Shown here one piece after another: positions 54,116-64,000 of a DNA stretch of 64,000 bases. Position 1 is the first letter of the stretch, and each line of letters begins with the position of its first letter. Position numbers and translations under genes: made by a program. Below the pieces are notes generated by a model. That model saw only the letters and a list, made by a program, of their open reading frames with translations. It had not been told where the DNA came from and searched no databases. The DNA comes from Avena insularis (Eukaryota; Streptophyta; Magnoliopsida; Poales; Poaceae): assembly GCA_023614405.1 (NCBI GenBank), contig CM042694.1:112528685-112592684 (forward strand), in the 5' to 3' direction.

Positions 54116-54290
54116 CACTAGTATAAAAGGTGTCTTTGGTCCACAATTACGTTCCCAATCCGGGACAGAGATCTAAATCGAGGCAGAAATTGATCTAAAT
54201 CACAAATTCTTCCACAAATTAATGCGGGGTCAGAGCAATTTTTTTCCTCTCTAGAATCCGGGACCAATAGTTCAGACCGCTAGGTCAACA
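54116..54290 (+). mobile_element. CACTA element terminus (fragment)
   Basis: CACTAGTATAAAAGGTGTCT at 54116, followed by TTGGTCC and further GGGACCAATAG/CCGGGAC motifs, resembles a terminus and subterminal repeats of a grass CACTA family distinct from the others here. No partner terminus was found within the window. The right boundary is arbitrary. Confidence 0.4.
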
Positions 54291-54339
54291 AGTACAAATA
54301 TTACAACTTAAAAAGGCATGGAGCTTAAGATAAATAGAA

Positions 54340-55134
54340 CTAGTTATCACACATATCCTTGATCTTCCTAATCTTGGCCCGATGCGCATCTTCCTGCGAG
54401 AGCAAGGATCGAATTGTCTGCTCCTTCCTTTTAGCATCTTCCATGCACAGCTTCAATTGTTTCTCTGAATTTTTCCTCATGCACTTGTCAATACTCGTAG
54501 TTGTGTACTACAGGACTTTGGCCTGGTGGAGATCGTTCCTTGCTTGAGTCAGTTCTTGCTCTGCTTTAGCCTTCAAGGCCAACGTCGCGTCCCTCTCTTT
54601 CTCGACTTTGATAACCTTGTCTTGCACCCACCTGAGATCTCGCTTATGCTTGGTCGTGTCAACTGGTTCCCATAGCTTCATCTCAACACTGTCAAGAAGT
54701 GAGCTGAATACGGATTCTTTCAACTCGACAGTCATTTCCCATAGTTTGTCCAGCATTTTCTGCATCAATTTGGGCCACTCTAGATCTACCCATTAGACAA
54801 CACCGCAACTTCCGCCTTGCATCATTGCACGATGTCCTTGACACTGTAGAAACCTCTTGCCCGCGTTTCGTCCTTCGAAGGCTACAAATTTAGCAGGCAC
54901 ATATCCATGTTTACATACCAGAGAACTGTCTTCATACTCTAAACCGTGATAGTCGGAGTCATACATCGTCTGGTTGGCCAAACACATCATATGCGCATGA
55001 GTAAACAGATTAGATCTAGCTCAAAAAATAGATAACTGGCCAGAGATGATAGAAATAGAGATGAGACGACTCACATCGAAATCACCGTCCCTATCGTCAC
55101 GACGCGTTTCCTCGCTGTCTCCCCTTGAACCCAT
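54340..55134 (-). pseudogene. GRF-type zinc-finger/coiled-coil gene with two in-frame stops
   Basis: Two exons on the minus strand: 55134-55075 (20 codons, MGSRGDSEETRRDDRDGDFD, donor GAT|GTGAGT) and 54969-54340 (acceptor CCAACCAG). The second exon holds a GRF zinc finger (CKHGYVPAKFVAFEGRNAGK, then RFLQCQG and GGSCGVV) and a long coiled coil (KVEKERDATLALKAKAEQEL). The frame is continuous over 210 codons except for TAA after CGVV (54795-54793; relatives have Glu-Trp there) and TAG after HQAKVL (54508-54510). No frameshifts were found. GRF fingers bind nucleic acid; short plant GRF-coiled-coil proteins of this layout are numerous in grasses and of unknown role. It is probably a recently dead copy. 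Confidence 0.75.
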
Positions 55135-55534
55135 GGCGAGAGGGGTGGGAGGGGGAGGGGTGGCTGCCGGACAGGGGATTGGGATGGAGGCGCCATCGGC
55201 TTGCGGCTACGGCAGGATGGGAGTGAAGTGGGGAAAGTGGCTTCGAGGGTAAGGAAGAGAAGTACGGGGAGGAAGAGAAGTAATGGGGACGTGACACTGG
55301 GATGTGGCCCACTGAACTCGTGAGACGTGACACTCGCAACAGGGGAGCGCCCGGTGTTGCTAGTTTGTCCAGAGCAAGCGTGGCCAATCATGCCGTAGAA
55401 CAGCCTACTTGCGGATCGCTCTCACGAAGACCATCCCAATCGTCCAAGCGCCCCAATCGAATGGTATATAACAATCGTCAAGCAGAACAACTATGTTAGG
55501 GCATGCCTTCTAGAAGACTCGGTCTAACGGCTAC

Positions 55535-58258
55535 CCATGCAATGACACTGGTGTATCCATGTGTGGTTTGTGAAAAGAACAGACATGCAATCACACTAGG
55601 TGGATCCATATGTGGTTTATGGAAGTAACACACATGTAATGACTCTAGCTGTGATTCATGAAAAGAACTGACATGCAATGACATTGGGTGTGGTTCATGA
55701 AAAGAACAGACATGCAATGACATCGGTGGATCCATGTGTGGTTTATGGAAGTAATAGACATGCAATGACTCTAGCCGTGGTTAATGAAAAGAACACGCAT
55801 GCAATGACACTGGATGTGGTTCATGAAAAGAACAGACACACAATGACACTGGTGGATCCTTATGTGGTTTGTTTAGAGGAACAGACATGCAATCATACCG
55901 GTGGATCCACGTGTGGTTCATGAGAAGAACACACATCCAATGACACCGGTGGATCCTTATGTGGTTTGTTAGAGGAACAAACATGCAATGCCACTGGTGG
56001 ATCCTTATGTGGTTTGTCTAGAGGAACACACATGCAATGACACCAGGTGTGGTTCATTAAAAGAACAGACATGCAGTGACTTATGTGGTTTGTTTAGAAG
56101 AACACACATGCAATGACACTAGGTATGGTTCATGAAAAGAACAGACATGCAATGACACTGGTGGATCCTTATGTGGTTTGTTTAGAAGAACACACATGCA
56201 ATAACACTGGGTGTGGTTCATGAAAAGAACAGACACGCAATGACACTGGTGGATCCTTATGTGGTTTGTTTAGAGGAACAGACATGCAATGACAGCGGTG
56301 GATCCACGTGTGGTTCATGAGAAGAACACACATCCAATGACACTGGTAGATCCTTATGTGGTTCATGAAAAGAACAGACATGTAGTGAAACTGGGTGTGG
56401 TTCATGAATAGAACAGACATGCACTGACACTGGGTGTGGTTCATGAAAAGAACAGACATGCAATGACACTGGTGGGGCCATCCTTATGTGGTTCATGAAA
56501 AGAACAGACATGCAATGACACTGGTGGATCCTTATGTGGTTTGTTTAGAAGAACACACATGCAATGACATCGGGTGTGGTTCATGAAAAGAACACACACA
56601 CATTGACACTGGTGGATCCTTATGTGGTTTGTCTAGAGGAACAAACATGCAATGACACCGGTGGATCCACGTGTGGTTCATGAGAAGAACACACATCCAA
56701 TGACTCTGGTAGATCCTTATGTGGTTCATGAAAAGAACTGACATGCAGTGACACTGGGTGTGGTTCATGAAAAGAATAGACATGCACTGACACTAGGTGC
56801 GGTTCATGAAAAGAATAGACAGGGAATGACACTGGTGGATCCTTATGTGGTTTATGGAAGGAACAAACATGCAATCACACTAGGTGGATCCATATGTGGT
56901 TTATGGAAGTAACACACATGCAATGACACTGGGTGTGGTTCATGAAAAGAATAGACATGCAATGACACTGGTAGATCCTTATGTGGTTCATGAAAAGAAC
57001 ATACATGCAGTGACATTGGGTGTGGTTCATGAAAAGAACAGACATGCATTGACACTGGTGGATCCTTATGTGGTTTGTTTAGAAGAACACACATGCAATG
57101 ACACTGGTGGACTCTAGCTCTGGTTCATGAAAATAACAGACATGTAATGACACTGGGTGTGGTTCATGAAAAGAACAGACATGCGATGACATCGGTGCAT
57201 CCATGTGTGGTTTATGGAAGTAACAGACATGCAATGACTCTAGCTATGGTTAATGAAAAGAACACGCATGCAATGACACTGGGTATGGTTCATGAAAAGA
57301 ATAGACATGCAATGACACTGGTGGATCCTTATGTGGTTTGTTTAGAGGAACATACATGCAATGACACCGGTGGATCCACGTGTGGTTCATGAGAAGAACA
57401 CACATCCAATGACACTGGGTGGATCCTTATGTGGTTCATGAAAAGAAATGACATGCAGTGACACTAGGTGTGGTTCATGAAAAGAACAGACATGCAATGA
57501 CATCGGTGGATCCATGTGTGGTTTATGGAAGTAACAGACATGCAATGACTCTATCTATGGTTCATGAAAAGAACACGCATGCAATGACACCGGGTGTGGT
57601 TCATGAAAAGAACAGATAGGCAATGAGACTGGTGGATCCTTATGTGGTTTGTTCAGAAGAACACACATGCAATGACACTGGGTGTGGTTCATGAAAAGAA
57701 CAGACACACAATGACACTGGTGGATCCTTATGTGGTTTGTTTAGAGGAACATACATGCAATCACACTAGGTGGATGTATATGTGGTTTATGTAAGTAAAA
57801 TACATGCAATGACTCTAGCTGTGATTCATGAAAAGAACAGACATACAATGACACTGGTGGATCCTTATGTGGTTCAGGAAAAGAACAGACAGACAATGAC
57901 ACTGGTGGATCCTTATGTGGTTTGTTTAGAATAACACACATGCAATGACACTAGGTGTGGTTCGTGAGAAGAACACACATCCAATGACACTGGTGGATCC
58001 TTATGTGGTTTGTTTAGAGAAACAGACATGCAATCACACTGGGTGTGGTTCATGAAAAGAACAGACACGCAATGACACTGGTGGATCCTTATGTGGTTTG
58101 TTTAGAGGAACATACATGCAATCATACTAGGTGGATCCATATGTGGTTTGTGGAAGTAACAGACATGCAATGACTCTAGCTGTGATTCATGAAAAGAACA
58201 GACATGCAATGACACTGGTGGATCCTTATGTGGTTCATGAAAAGAACAGACAGGCAAC
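55535..58258. repeat. Compound minisatellite, 2.7 kb, mixed 39/48/49-bp units
   Basis: The array is built from interleaved unit types sharing AGACATGCAATGACACTGG. One (39 bp) continues GTGTGGTTCATGAAAAGAAC. Another (48-49 bp) continues TGGATCCTTATGTGGTT and then either CATGAAAAGAAC or TGTTTAGAGGAAC. A third has CCATGTGTGGTTTATGGAAG. Most units of the second type contain a BamHI site (GGATCC). Unit types alternate irregularly over about 60 units. Open frames run through it on both strands because 39 and 48 are multiples of three. The right end is cut by a BARE-like insertion at 58259. Confidence 0.93.
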
Positions 58259-59896
58259 TGAAGGAAATATGCCCTGAGAGGCAATAATAAAGTTGTTATT
58301 ATATATTCCTTATACATGATAGATGTTTATTTTACATGCTAGAAATGTATTGATTCGGAAACATCAATACATGTGTGTTTAATAAACAAAAAGGGTTCCT
58401 AGTCATGCCTCTCTTATAGACTAGCTTGTTGATTAACAGGATGATCAAGGTTTCCTGATCATGGACATTGGATGTTGTTAATAACAAGGTCACACCGTTG
58501 GTGGAATGATGTGATGAACATTCATCCGAAGTATAGCATTACGATCAAGTCATTATGTTTATATTGCTATAACATCATACGAAGTAATCTTTATCCTTAG
58601 ACCATGAGATCATGTTAATTGCGACCGGAAGAGTATCTTGATAACATCAAACGTCACACCGTAATGAGGTGACTATAAAGATGGGTTGATTACGAAGGTG
58701 TTATGTTGAGGCTTATGGATCAAGAGTGGAATTTGTCAATCCAGATGACGGATAGATATACTCTGGGCCCTCTCGGTGATATCACATTAGGATAGCTTGC
58801 AAGCAAGTGATGTGATCACTAGAATGTTATATCACGAACGAGAAAAGAGTGCATGTCGATGCTTGACGAGATCAAACTAGGTATGGAGATACCGATGATC
58901 GAATCTCGGACATGTAATATATCGAGAGACAAAGGGATTTAGTTACAAGCTTTAAAGGTTCTCACGAGCACGAGTCATCGTTGAATGTGTAGGAGTCGAC
59001 GGATCTCCGTGTCCATTGCTGATTATTGATCGGAGAAGGGTCTCGATCATATACGCATTATTCGAACCATAGGGTGGCACACTTAAGAGTTACGGACACC
59101 ATTTTGGAGCACATATGTTTCAGACGAAAGAATTGCAAAGCGAGGAATTGTTTCAATAGAAACGAAAAATTGTTTCGTGAAATTGCGAAGGTGGTTCGCA
59201 TGTGATATTGAAATATTGCAGGCTATATGAATGTTTGTTAATTAAAGTAATTAACAAAATTCTGAATAAATTTAATAAAAAGAGTTTTATTAAATGAGAG
59301 AGCATTAAATTTGGAGAAATTTAATGCATTTAAAGTGGAGACTTTAAAAGGGAATGTGAAGAGGCATTTTAATGTGTGTGTGGGGGGGGGGGTTACCACC
59401 ACATGAATGGGGGAGGTGAGGGGTCACCCCCATGCATGACCATGGAGAGAGGGGGCACCCCCCTCCTCCTATAAAAGGCCACTCATTCCCTCCTTTATCC
59501 TCACACCTCCTTGTGAAGGATCTCTCTCCCCCTCTAGAATTATTCCCCCATGGTCTCGGATTAGGGAGATACATGTTCCCGGTGGCATTTAAATGGAAGG
59601 AGTTGCTCGCTTCTGGATCGCTGGAGCAAGGAGGTGGAGGTTGTCCGATGGCTTGAACGTGTGCGAAAGTGGATGCGCTGCTGAGTTGAAGGCGCCGGAC
59701 TTCCTCACGATCTTGAGATCGGCAAGTGTACGACTACATCAACCACGAGTTCCTACTCGTTAACAAAGCTCGTTGTCTACGAGGGTAAGTTCTCGTTGGA
59801 TGTATGTCCACCCGTTGCTTTGTACCTAGTAGATAGATCTTGGCGTGTAGTTCACACCGTAGGAAATTTTTTGTTTTCTATGTTGCGGACCCAACA
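58259..59896 (+). repeat. 5' LTR of the second BARE-like element (1638 bp)
   Basis: It begins TGAAGGAAATATGCCCTGAG and ends TTGCGGACCCAACA. A CTCCTATAAAAGGCC promoter box lies at about 59466-59480. A G-run (10 G) lies near 59384. Confidence 0.92.
59466..59481 (+). promoter_or_regulatory. LTR TATA box
   Basis: CCTATAAAAGGCC lies about 420 bp before the LTR end, in the position expected of a copia LTR promoter. Confidence 0.6.
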
Positions 59897-59897
59897 G

Positions 59898-59910
59898 TGG
59901 TATCAGAGCC
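59898..59910 (+). promoter_or_regulatory. Primer-binding site (initiator tRNA-Met type)
   Basis: TGGTATCAGAGCC begins two bases after the LTR end and is complementary to the 3' end of initiator methionine tRNA, the usual copia primer. An untranslated leader of about 1 kb follows to 60943. Confidence 0.9.
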
Positions 59911-60943
59911 TGATCTATGCGTAGGTGCTTAGCACGGGTAGTACACATATGGTTGATATGTGGGCGATGATGATCATGTTATTGCATCTTCTATGTACTT
60001 TGGATATTGGTGGCATAGTGGTATGAAGCGGCCCATACCAACCTTACATGTCATCGTACAGGAGACCGGTTCCACGACTGACATGCAACTTGTTTTGCAT
60101 AAGTGGCTGGAGGGTGTCTGTCTCTCCTACTTTAGTCAATATCTGATTTACAACGAGTTGCTAATAACTTAGTTATCCTTGTGGTTCATGTTCGAGGTGA
60201 GAATGGTTCTATCTCAAAGCCCTAAGCCACGTAAAACTTGCAATTGATAAATTAGAGGCGTCTAGTTTAGATCGTTCTGGGCTAGTGTATTGATATGGTA
60301 TTGTTGTAAGTAGATGTATGGTAGATACTCTTACAACATACGGTCAATGTAAGTTCCATAGACCTTGGCCTTACACACAAAGGAATGATAGAGATCATAC
60401 CATGATGCAAGTGATAGAGATCAAATGCATGGACCATATCATCTCACTTTACACATTAGATGTTAGCATCTTATCTTTGCTAGTTTGGCGCGTTTGGTAG
60501 CATTATAAGATGATCCTCATTTAGATATCAAGATAAAATGTCTTCTTCCTTGAGTATGCACCGTTCTATGGATCGTGTTTGAGACATCACGTGATGATCG
60601 GGTGTACTCGAATCTACGCTTTCATAGGAACGGGTAAGACAGCTTTACACACGAATACTAAGGTTCTTACTTGGCGAGCCTAGCATGTACAGGACATGGC
60701 CTCGAACACGGACCGAAAAGGTTAAGCATGAGTCATATGGTTGATATGATGCCCATATAGATGCTCGCTTTGAAGCTATATCAACTCACGTGATGATCGG
60801 ACTTGATATAGTGGATTTGGTTCATGTAATCACCAAAAGGACACGAGGGATGTCGTTTTGAGTGGGAGTTCATTAGTAATTTGGCTTAGTTGAACTCAAT
60901 CTATCATAAACTTAGTCTAAATAAACTTTACAAATTCTTGTAG

Positions 60944-61735
60944 ATGGCACCACCGCTTTTAATTTCAATGTGTTCATGGAGAAAGAGAAACTTGCTACGA
61001 ATGGTAGCAACTTCACCAATCGGCTATGAATTTGAGGATTCTCCTCCTTTCTGCACAAAAGCAATATGTGCTAGATGCGCTAGGCCCCCACCAGCTCGAT
61101 GCCTGACGAGGAAAAAGAATGTCTATGTGACTCGTCGGAGGACCACAACTTAGTTCATTGCGGCATCAGATGTATGGGCTAGAGCGAACTTCAAAGCGTT
61201 TGAAAGTGGTAATGCCTTTGATACCATGGGAGAATTGAAAATGATTTTCGATACCCATGCTGCCAGAGAGAGTTATAATGCTACAAAAAGTTCTTTAGCT
61301 GCATGATGGAGGAAAACAGCTCCGTTAGTGAGCACGCACTCAAAATGTCCTGGTACGCCGATAAGCTTGTGTCCTTGGGAATAACGATTCCCATTGACTT
61401 AGGCATACATCGTGTTCTCAATCTCGCCACCTAGCTACAAGAGCTTCGTGATGAACTATAATATGGGGCATGAAGAAGTCTCTTCCGAGCTTCACAATGC
61501 TTAAGACTGCAGAAGTGGAGATTAGGAAAGAACATCAAGTGTTGATGATCAATAGGACCACCGGTTTCAAGAAGGATAAGAAAGGCAAGCACAAGGGAAA
61601 GAAGGGTGGCAAGTCTGTTGCCACGCCTGAAAAGAAACCCGGGCTGGCCCTAAGTCTAATACCGAGTGCTACTATTGCAAGGGGACTGGCCATTGGAAGC
61701 GCAACTGCCCCAAGTATTTGGCAGACAAGAAGTCC
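60944..61735 (+). pseudogene. BARE-like gag, frameshifted
   Basis: The ATG at 60944 opens BARE-type gag, but the frame breaks almost at once. FNVFMEKEKLATNGSNFTNR is readable only in a shifted frame. Later blocks include MGELKMIFDTHAARESYNAT, PPSYKSFVMNYNMGHEEVSS and an intact CCHC zinc knuckle CYYCKGTGHWKRNCPKYL (about 61671-61724). Several stops and frame changes lie between 60990 and 61500. Confidence 0.85.
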
Positions 61736-62389
61736 AGCAAGGCAAACAAAGGTATATGTGATATACATGTTATTGATGTGTACTTGACTAGTACTCGCAG
61801 TAGCACCTGGGTATTTGATATCGGATCGGTTGCTAATATATGTAACTCGGTTCAGGGGCTACGGAACAAGGGACAACTAGCAAGGGATGAGGTCAGGATG
61901 TCGGTCGGCAATGGATCAAGAGTTGATGTGATCGCCGTCGGGACACTACCTCTCCATTTGCCATCGGGATTAGTTATAAACCTAAATAATTGTTATTTGG
62001 TGCCTGCACTGAGCATGAACATTGTATCTGGATCGTGTTTGATGCAAAGTGGCCATTCCTTTAAATCTGAAAACAATGGTTGTTCGATTTATAAGAATGA
62101 TATCTTTTATGGTCATGCACCTATGTTGAATGGTTTATTTCTATTGGATCTCGATAGTAATATTACGCACATTCATAATGTTAATGCTAAAAAGATTAAA
62201 CTTGATGATGATATGTCTACATATATGTGGCACTATCGTCTAGGTCATATTGGTGTTAAACGCATAAAGAAACTCCATTCTGATGGACTTTTGGAATCAC
62301 TTGATTTTGAATCATTTGATACATGTGAGCCATGCCTTATGGGCAAGATGACTAGAACGCTGTTTTCCGGTTCAATGGAGCAGGCATGA
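61718..62389 (+). pseudogene. BARE-like protease and pre-integrase zinc domain
   Basis: The open frame of 223 codons contains IHVIDVYLTSTRSSTWVFDI followed by GSVANICNS, where the protease Asp-Thr-Gly reads Asp-Ile-Gly. It then has CYLVPALSMNIVSGSCLMQS, WHYRLGHIGVKRIKKLHSDG and CEPCLMGKMTRT (the HHCC finger). It overlaps the zinc-knuckle end of gag and ends at a TGA at 62387-62389, seven bases before the integrase frame. Confidence 0.85.
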
Positions 62390-63172
62390 GATCTATTGGA
62401 AATCATACATACTAATGTGTGTGGACCAATGAGTGTGTCGGCGCGAGGTGGATATCGTTATTTTGTTACTTTCACGGATGATTTGAGTAGATATGGGTAT
62501 ATCTATTTGATGAAACACAAGTCTGAAACTTTTGAAAAGTTCAAGGAATTTCAGAATGAAGTGGAAAATCATCATAATAGAAAGATCAAATTTCTACGGT
62601 CTGACCATGGAGGAGAGTATCTAAGTTACGAGTTTAGCACACACATGAAAGAGTGTGGAATAGTTTCATAACTCACGCTTCGGAACACCACAACGTAATG
62701 GTGTGTTTGAGCGTCGAATCGTACCTTATTGGATATGGTTCGATCTATGATGTCTCATCGACTTACCTCTGTCATTTTGGGGTTATGCAATCGGAAACGT
62801 GCATTCACTTTAAATCTGGCACCATCTAAATCCGTTGAAACGACACCGTATGAATTATGGTTTGGAAACAAACCTAAGCTGTCATTTCTTAAGGTTTGGG
62901 GATGCGATGTTTATGTGAAGAAACTTCAACCAGATAAACTCGAACCCAAAGCGGAAAAATGCGTCTTCATAGGATACCCTAAGGAAACAATTGGGTATAC
63001 CTTCTATCACAGATCCAAGGGAAAGGTTTTTGTTGCCAAGAATGGATCCTTTCTTGAGAAGGAGTTTCTCGCAAAAGGTGTGAGTAGTCGGAAGGTAGAA
63101 CTCGAAGAGGTTATTGAACCTTCTCTTCATGGAATGGCGAGTGGCGCAGCACGAGGGTTGTTTCGGAGTTGA
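62390..63172 (+). pseudogene. BARE-like integrase
   Basis: The frame at 62396 has GYRYFVTFTDDLSRYGYIYL (first catalytic Asp) and IKFLRSDHGGEYLSYEF (second Asp). The segment with the catalytic Glu (62690-62730) is damaged by frame changes. The frame recovers with MVRSMMSH, VETTPYELWFGNKPKLSFLK and EKCVFIGYPKETIGYTFYHR. At least three frameshifts prevent function. Confidence 0.85.
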
Positions 63173-64000
63173 CTTCACCTGATGAAGAGAGAGCTAATGA
63201 TAATGATCATGAAACTCCGAAAGAGGACACTACCGAACCTCGCAGGTCAAGCAGGACATGTGCAGCTCCTGAACTGTATGGCAATCCTGTTGTGAATTTC
63301 ATGCTTGATGAAATGGATGACCCTGTGACGTATGAAGAAGCGATGATGAGCCCGGATTCCAACAAATGGCTAGAAGCCATGAAATCTGAGATGGAATCCA
63401 TGTACGAGAACCAAGTTTGGAACTTGGTGGACTTACCTCACGACCGAAAGGCCGTGGAGAATAAATGGATTTTCAAAAGGAAAACTGATGCTGATGGTAA
63501 TGTGACCATCTATAAGGCTCGACTTGTCGCAAAGGGGTTTCGACAAATTCAAGGAGTTGACTACGATGAGACATTCTCTCCCGTAGCAATGCTTAAGTCA
63601 GTTAGGATTATGTTAGCAATTGCTGCATACTTCGATTATGAAATATGGCAGATGGATGTCAAAACTGCGTTCCTCAATGGTAAGATTGAAGAAGAGTTGT
63701 ATATTATACAACCTAAAGGTTTTGTCGATCCTAAGGATGCTAATAAGGTGTGCAAACTTCAGCGATCCATCTATGGACTGAAGCAAGCATCGCGAAGTTG
63801 GAATCTCCGCTTTGATGAGGTGATCAAAGAGTTTGGATTTGTCCAAACTTATGGAGAGGCTTGTATTACAAGAAAGTGAGTGGGAGCAATGTGGCATTTC
63901 TGATATTATATGTGGATGACATATTATTGATTGGAAATGATATAGATCTTTTAAACAGTGTTAAAAGTTATCTAAGCGAAGAAATTTTCGATGAAAGACC
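63169..64000 (+). pseudogene. BARE-like reverse transcriptase (incomplete at window end)
   Basis: A 236-codon frame includes ENKWIFKRKTDADGNVTIYK, FRQIQGVDYDETFSPVAMLK, MDVKTAFLNGKIEEELYIIQ and IYGLKQASRSWNLRFDEVIK. A frameshift near 63875 is followed by the catalytic ILYVDDILLIGNDIDLLNSV (about 63903-63960). The sequence ends inside RT; RNase H and the 3' LTR lie outside. Confidence 0.9.

Larger units (their letters stand above)
58259..64000 (+). mobile_element. Second BARE-like Ty1-copia element (window-truncated)
   Basis: A 5' LTR (58259-59896), an intact primer-binding site TGGTATCAGAGCC (59898) and a gag-pol in plus orientation run to the window end within RT. It inserted into the compound minisatellite. 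The 5 bases before it are GCAAC, the TSD to look for after its 3' LTR. It is a different subfamily from the 43.9-kb element (LTR start TGAAGGAAATATGCCCTGAG; shorter LTR) and less damaged in pol. Confidence 0.92.

Noticed and set aside
53681..54118. 145-codon minus-strand ORF as a gene
   Set aside because: No recognisable domain; it spans the CACTA-like terminus at 54116 and a donor-like site, so it is most likely chance. Kept only as a note in the region entry.
55535..58258. CRISPR-like array
   Set aside because: The repeats are contiguous variants without unique spacers, in plant DNA; a minisatellite explains them.
55496..58317. Many 66-96-codon Cys/His-rich or Val/His-rich ORFs as a secreted repeat-protein family
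   Set aside because: They follow minisatellite periodicity, occur on both strands, change frame at every 49-bp unit, and have no start/stop conservation.

Overview
This window is repeat-rich genomic DNA from a large-genome grass, most likely a Pooid (wheat/barley/oat/ryegrass group). The evidence is BARE/Angela/WIS-type Ty1-copia LTRs (starting TGTTGGAGATATGCCC), Athila/Sabrina-like gypsy LTRs, several CACTA elements with TTTGCCGTGT-type subterminal repeats, PIF/Harbinger and Stowaway-like pieces, and plant LRR receptor-like and DUF4220/DUF594 genes with GT-AG introns. Nothing looks bacterial: no operons, Shine-Dalgarno sites or tRNA/rRNA genes.

Layout. (1) 1-8.5 kb is DNA-transposon territory. 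It holds a complete 3.4-kb CACTA element (1338-4764, TSD CCT) with three 668-bp tandem repeats and a 5S-rRNA-like segment, two adjacent MITEs (6471-6806, 6843-7187) and a defective PIF/Harbinger element with a Myb/SANT ORF1 remnant. (2) 8.7-16.7 kb is a small LRR receptor-like-protein (RLP) cluster. One intact gene (12752-14446, +) is surrounded by an internally deleted inverted pseudogene (8712-9478), an N-terminal fragment (11160-11383), two short LRR fragments, a truncated CACTA with spliced transposase exons (about 9479-11159) and a second CACTA-like element (15124-16423). (3) 17.9-26 kb carries a DUF4220/DUF594 membrane-protein gene (minus strand), an orphan first exon resembling BLOC-1 subunit 2, a decayed Harbinger transposase, and a 1.6-kb TIR element carrying a frameshifted serpin fragment. 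(4) 26.6-43.2 kb is a nest. A SIRE/Maximus-like copia element in minus orientation (26655-about 40930) was split by a complete non-autonomous gypsy element (28447-35476, TSD CTAGC). A truncated second copy of that gypsy family (about 40931-43245) cuts off the copia gag. (5) 43.9-52.8 kb is a complete but badly frameshifted BARE/Angela-like copia element (TSD ATATT) inserted into low-copy sequence that may be Mutator-like. (6) 54.1-58.3 kb has a CACTA terminus, a GRF-zinc-finger gene with two in-frame stops, and a 2.7-kb compound minisatellite. (7) From 58259 to the window end is a second BARE-like copia element, cut by the window edge.

Only two protein-coding host genes look functional: the LRR-RLP (a cell-surface receptor lacking a kinase) and the DUF4220/DUF594 protein. 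The rest is transposable elements, fragments carried or broken by them, and tandem repeats. Family names are recognised by eye; no database search was run.
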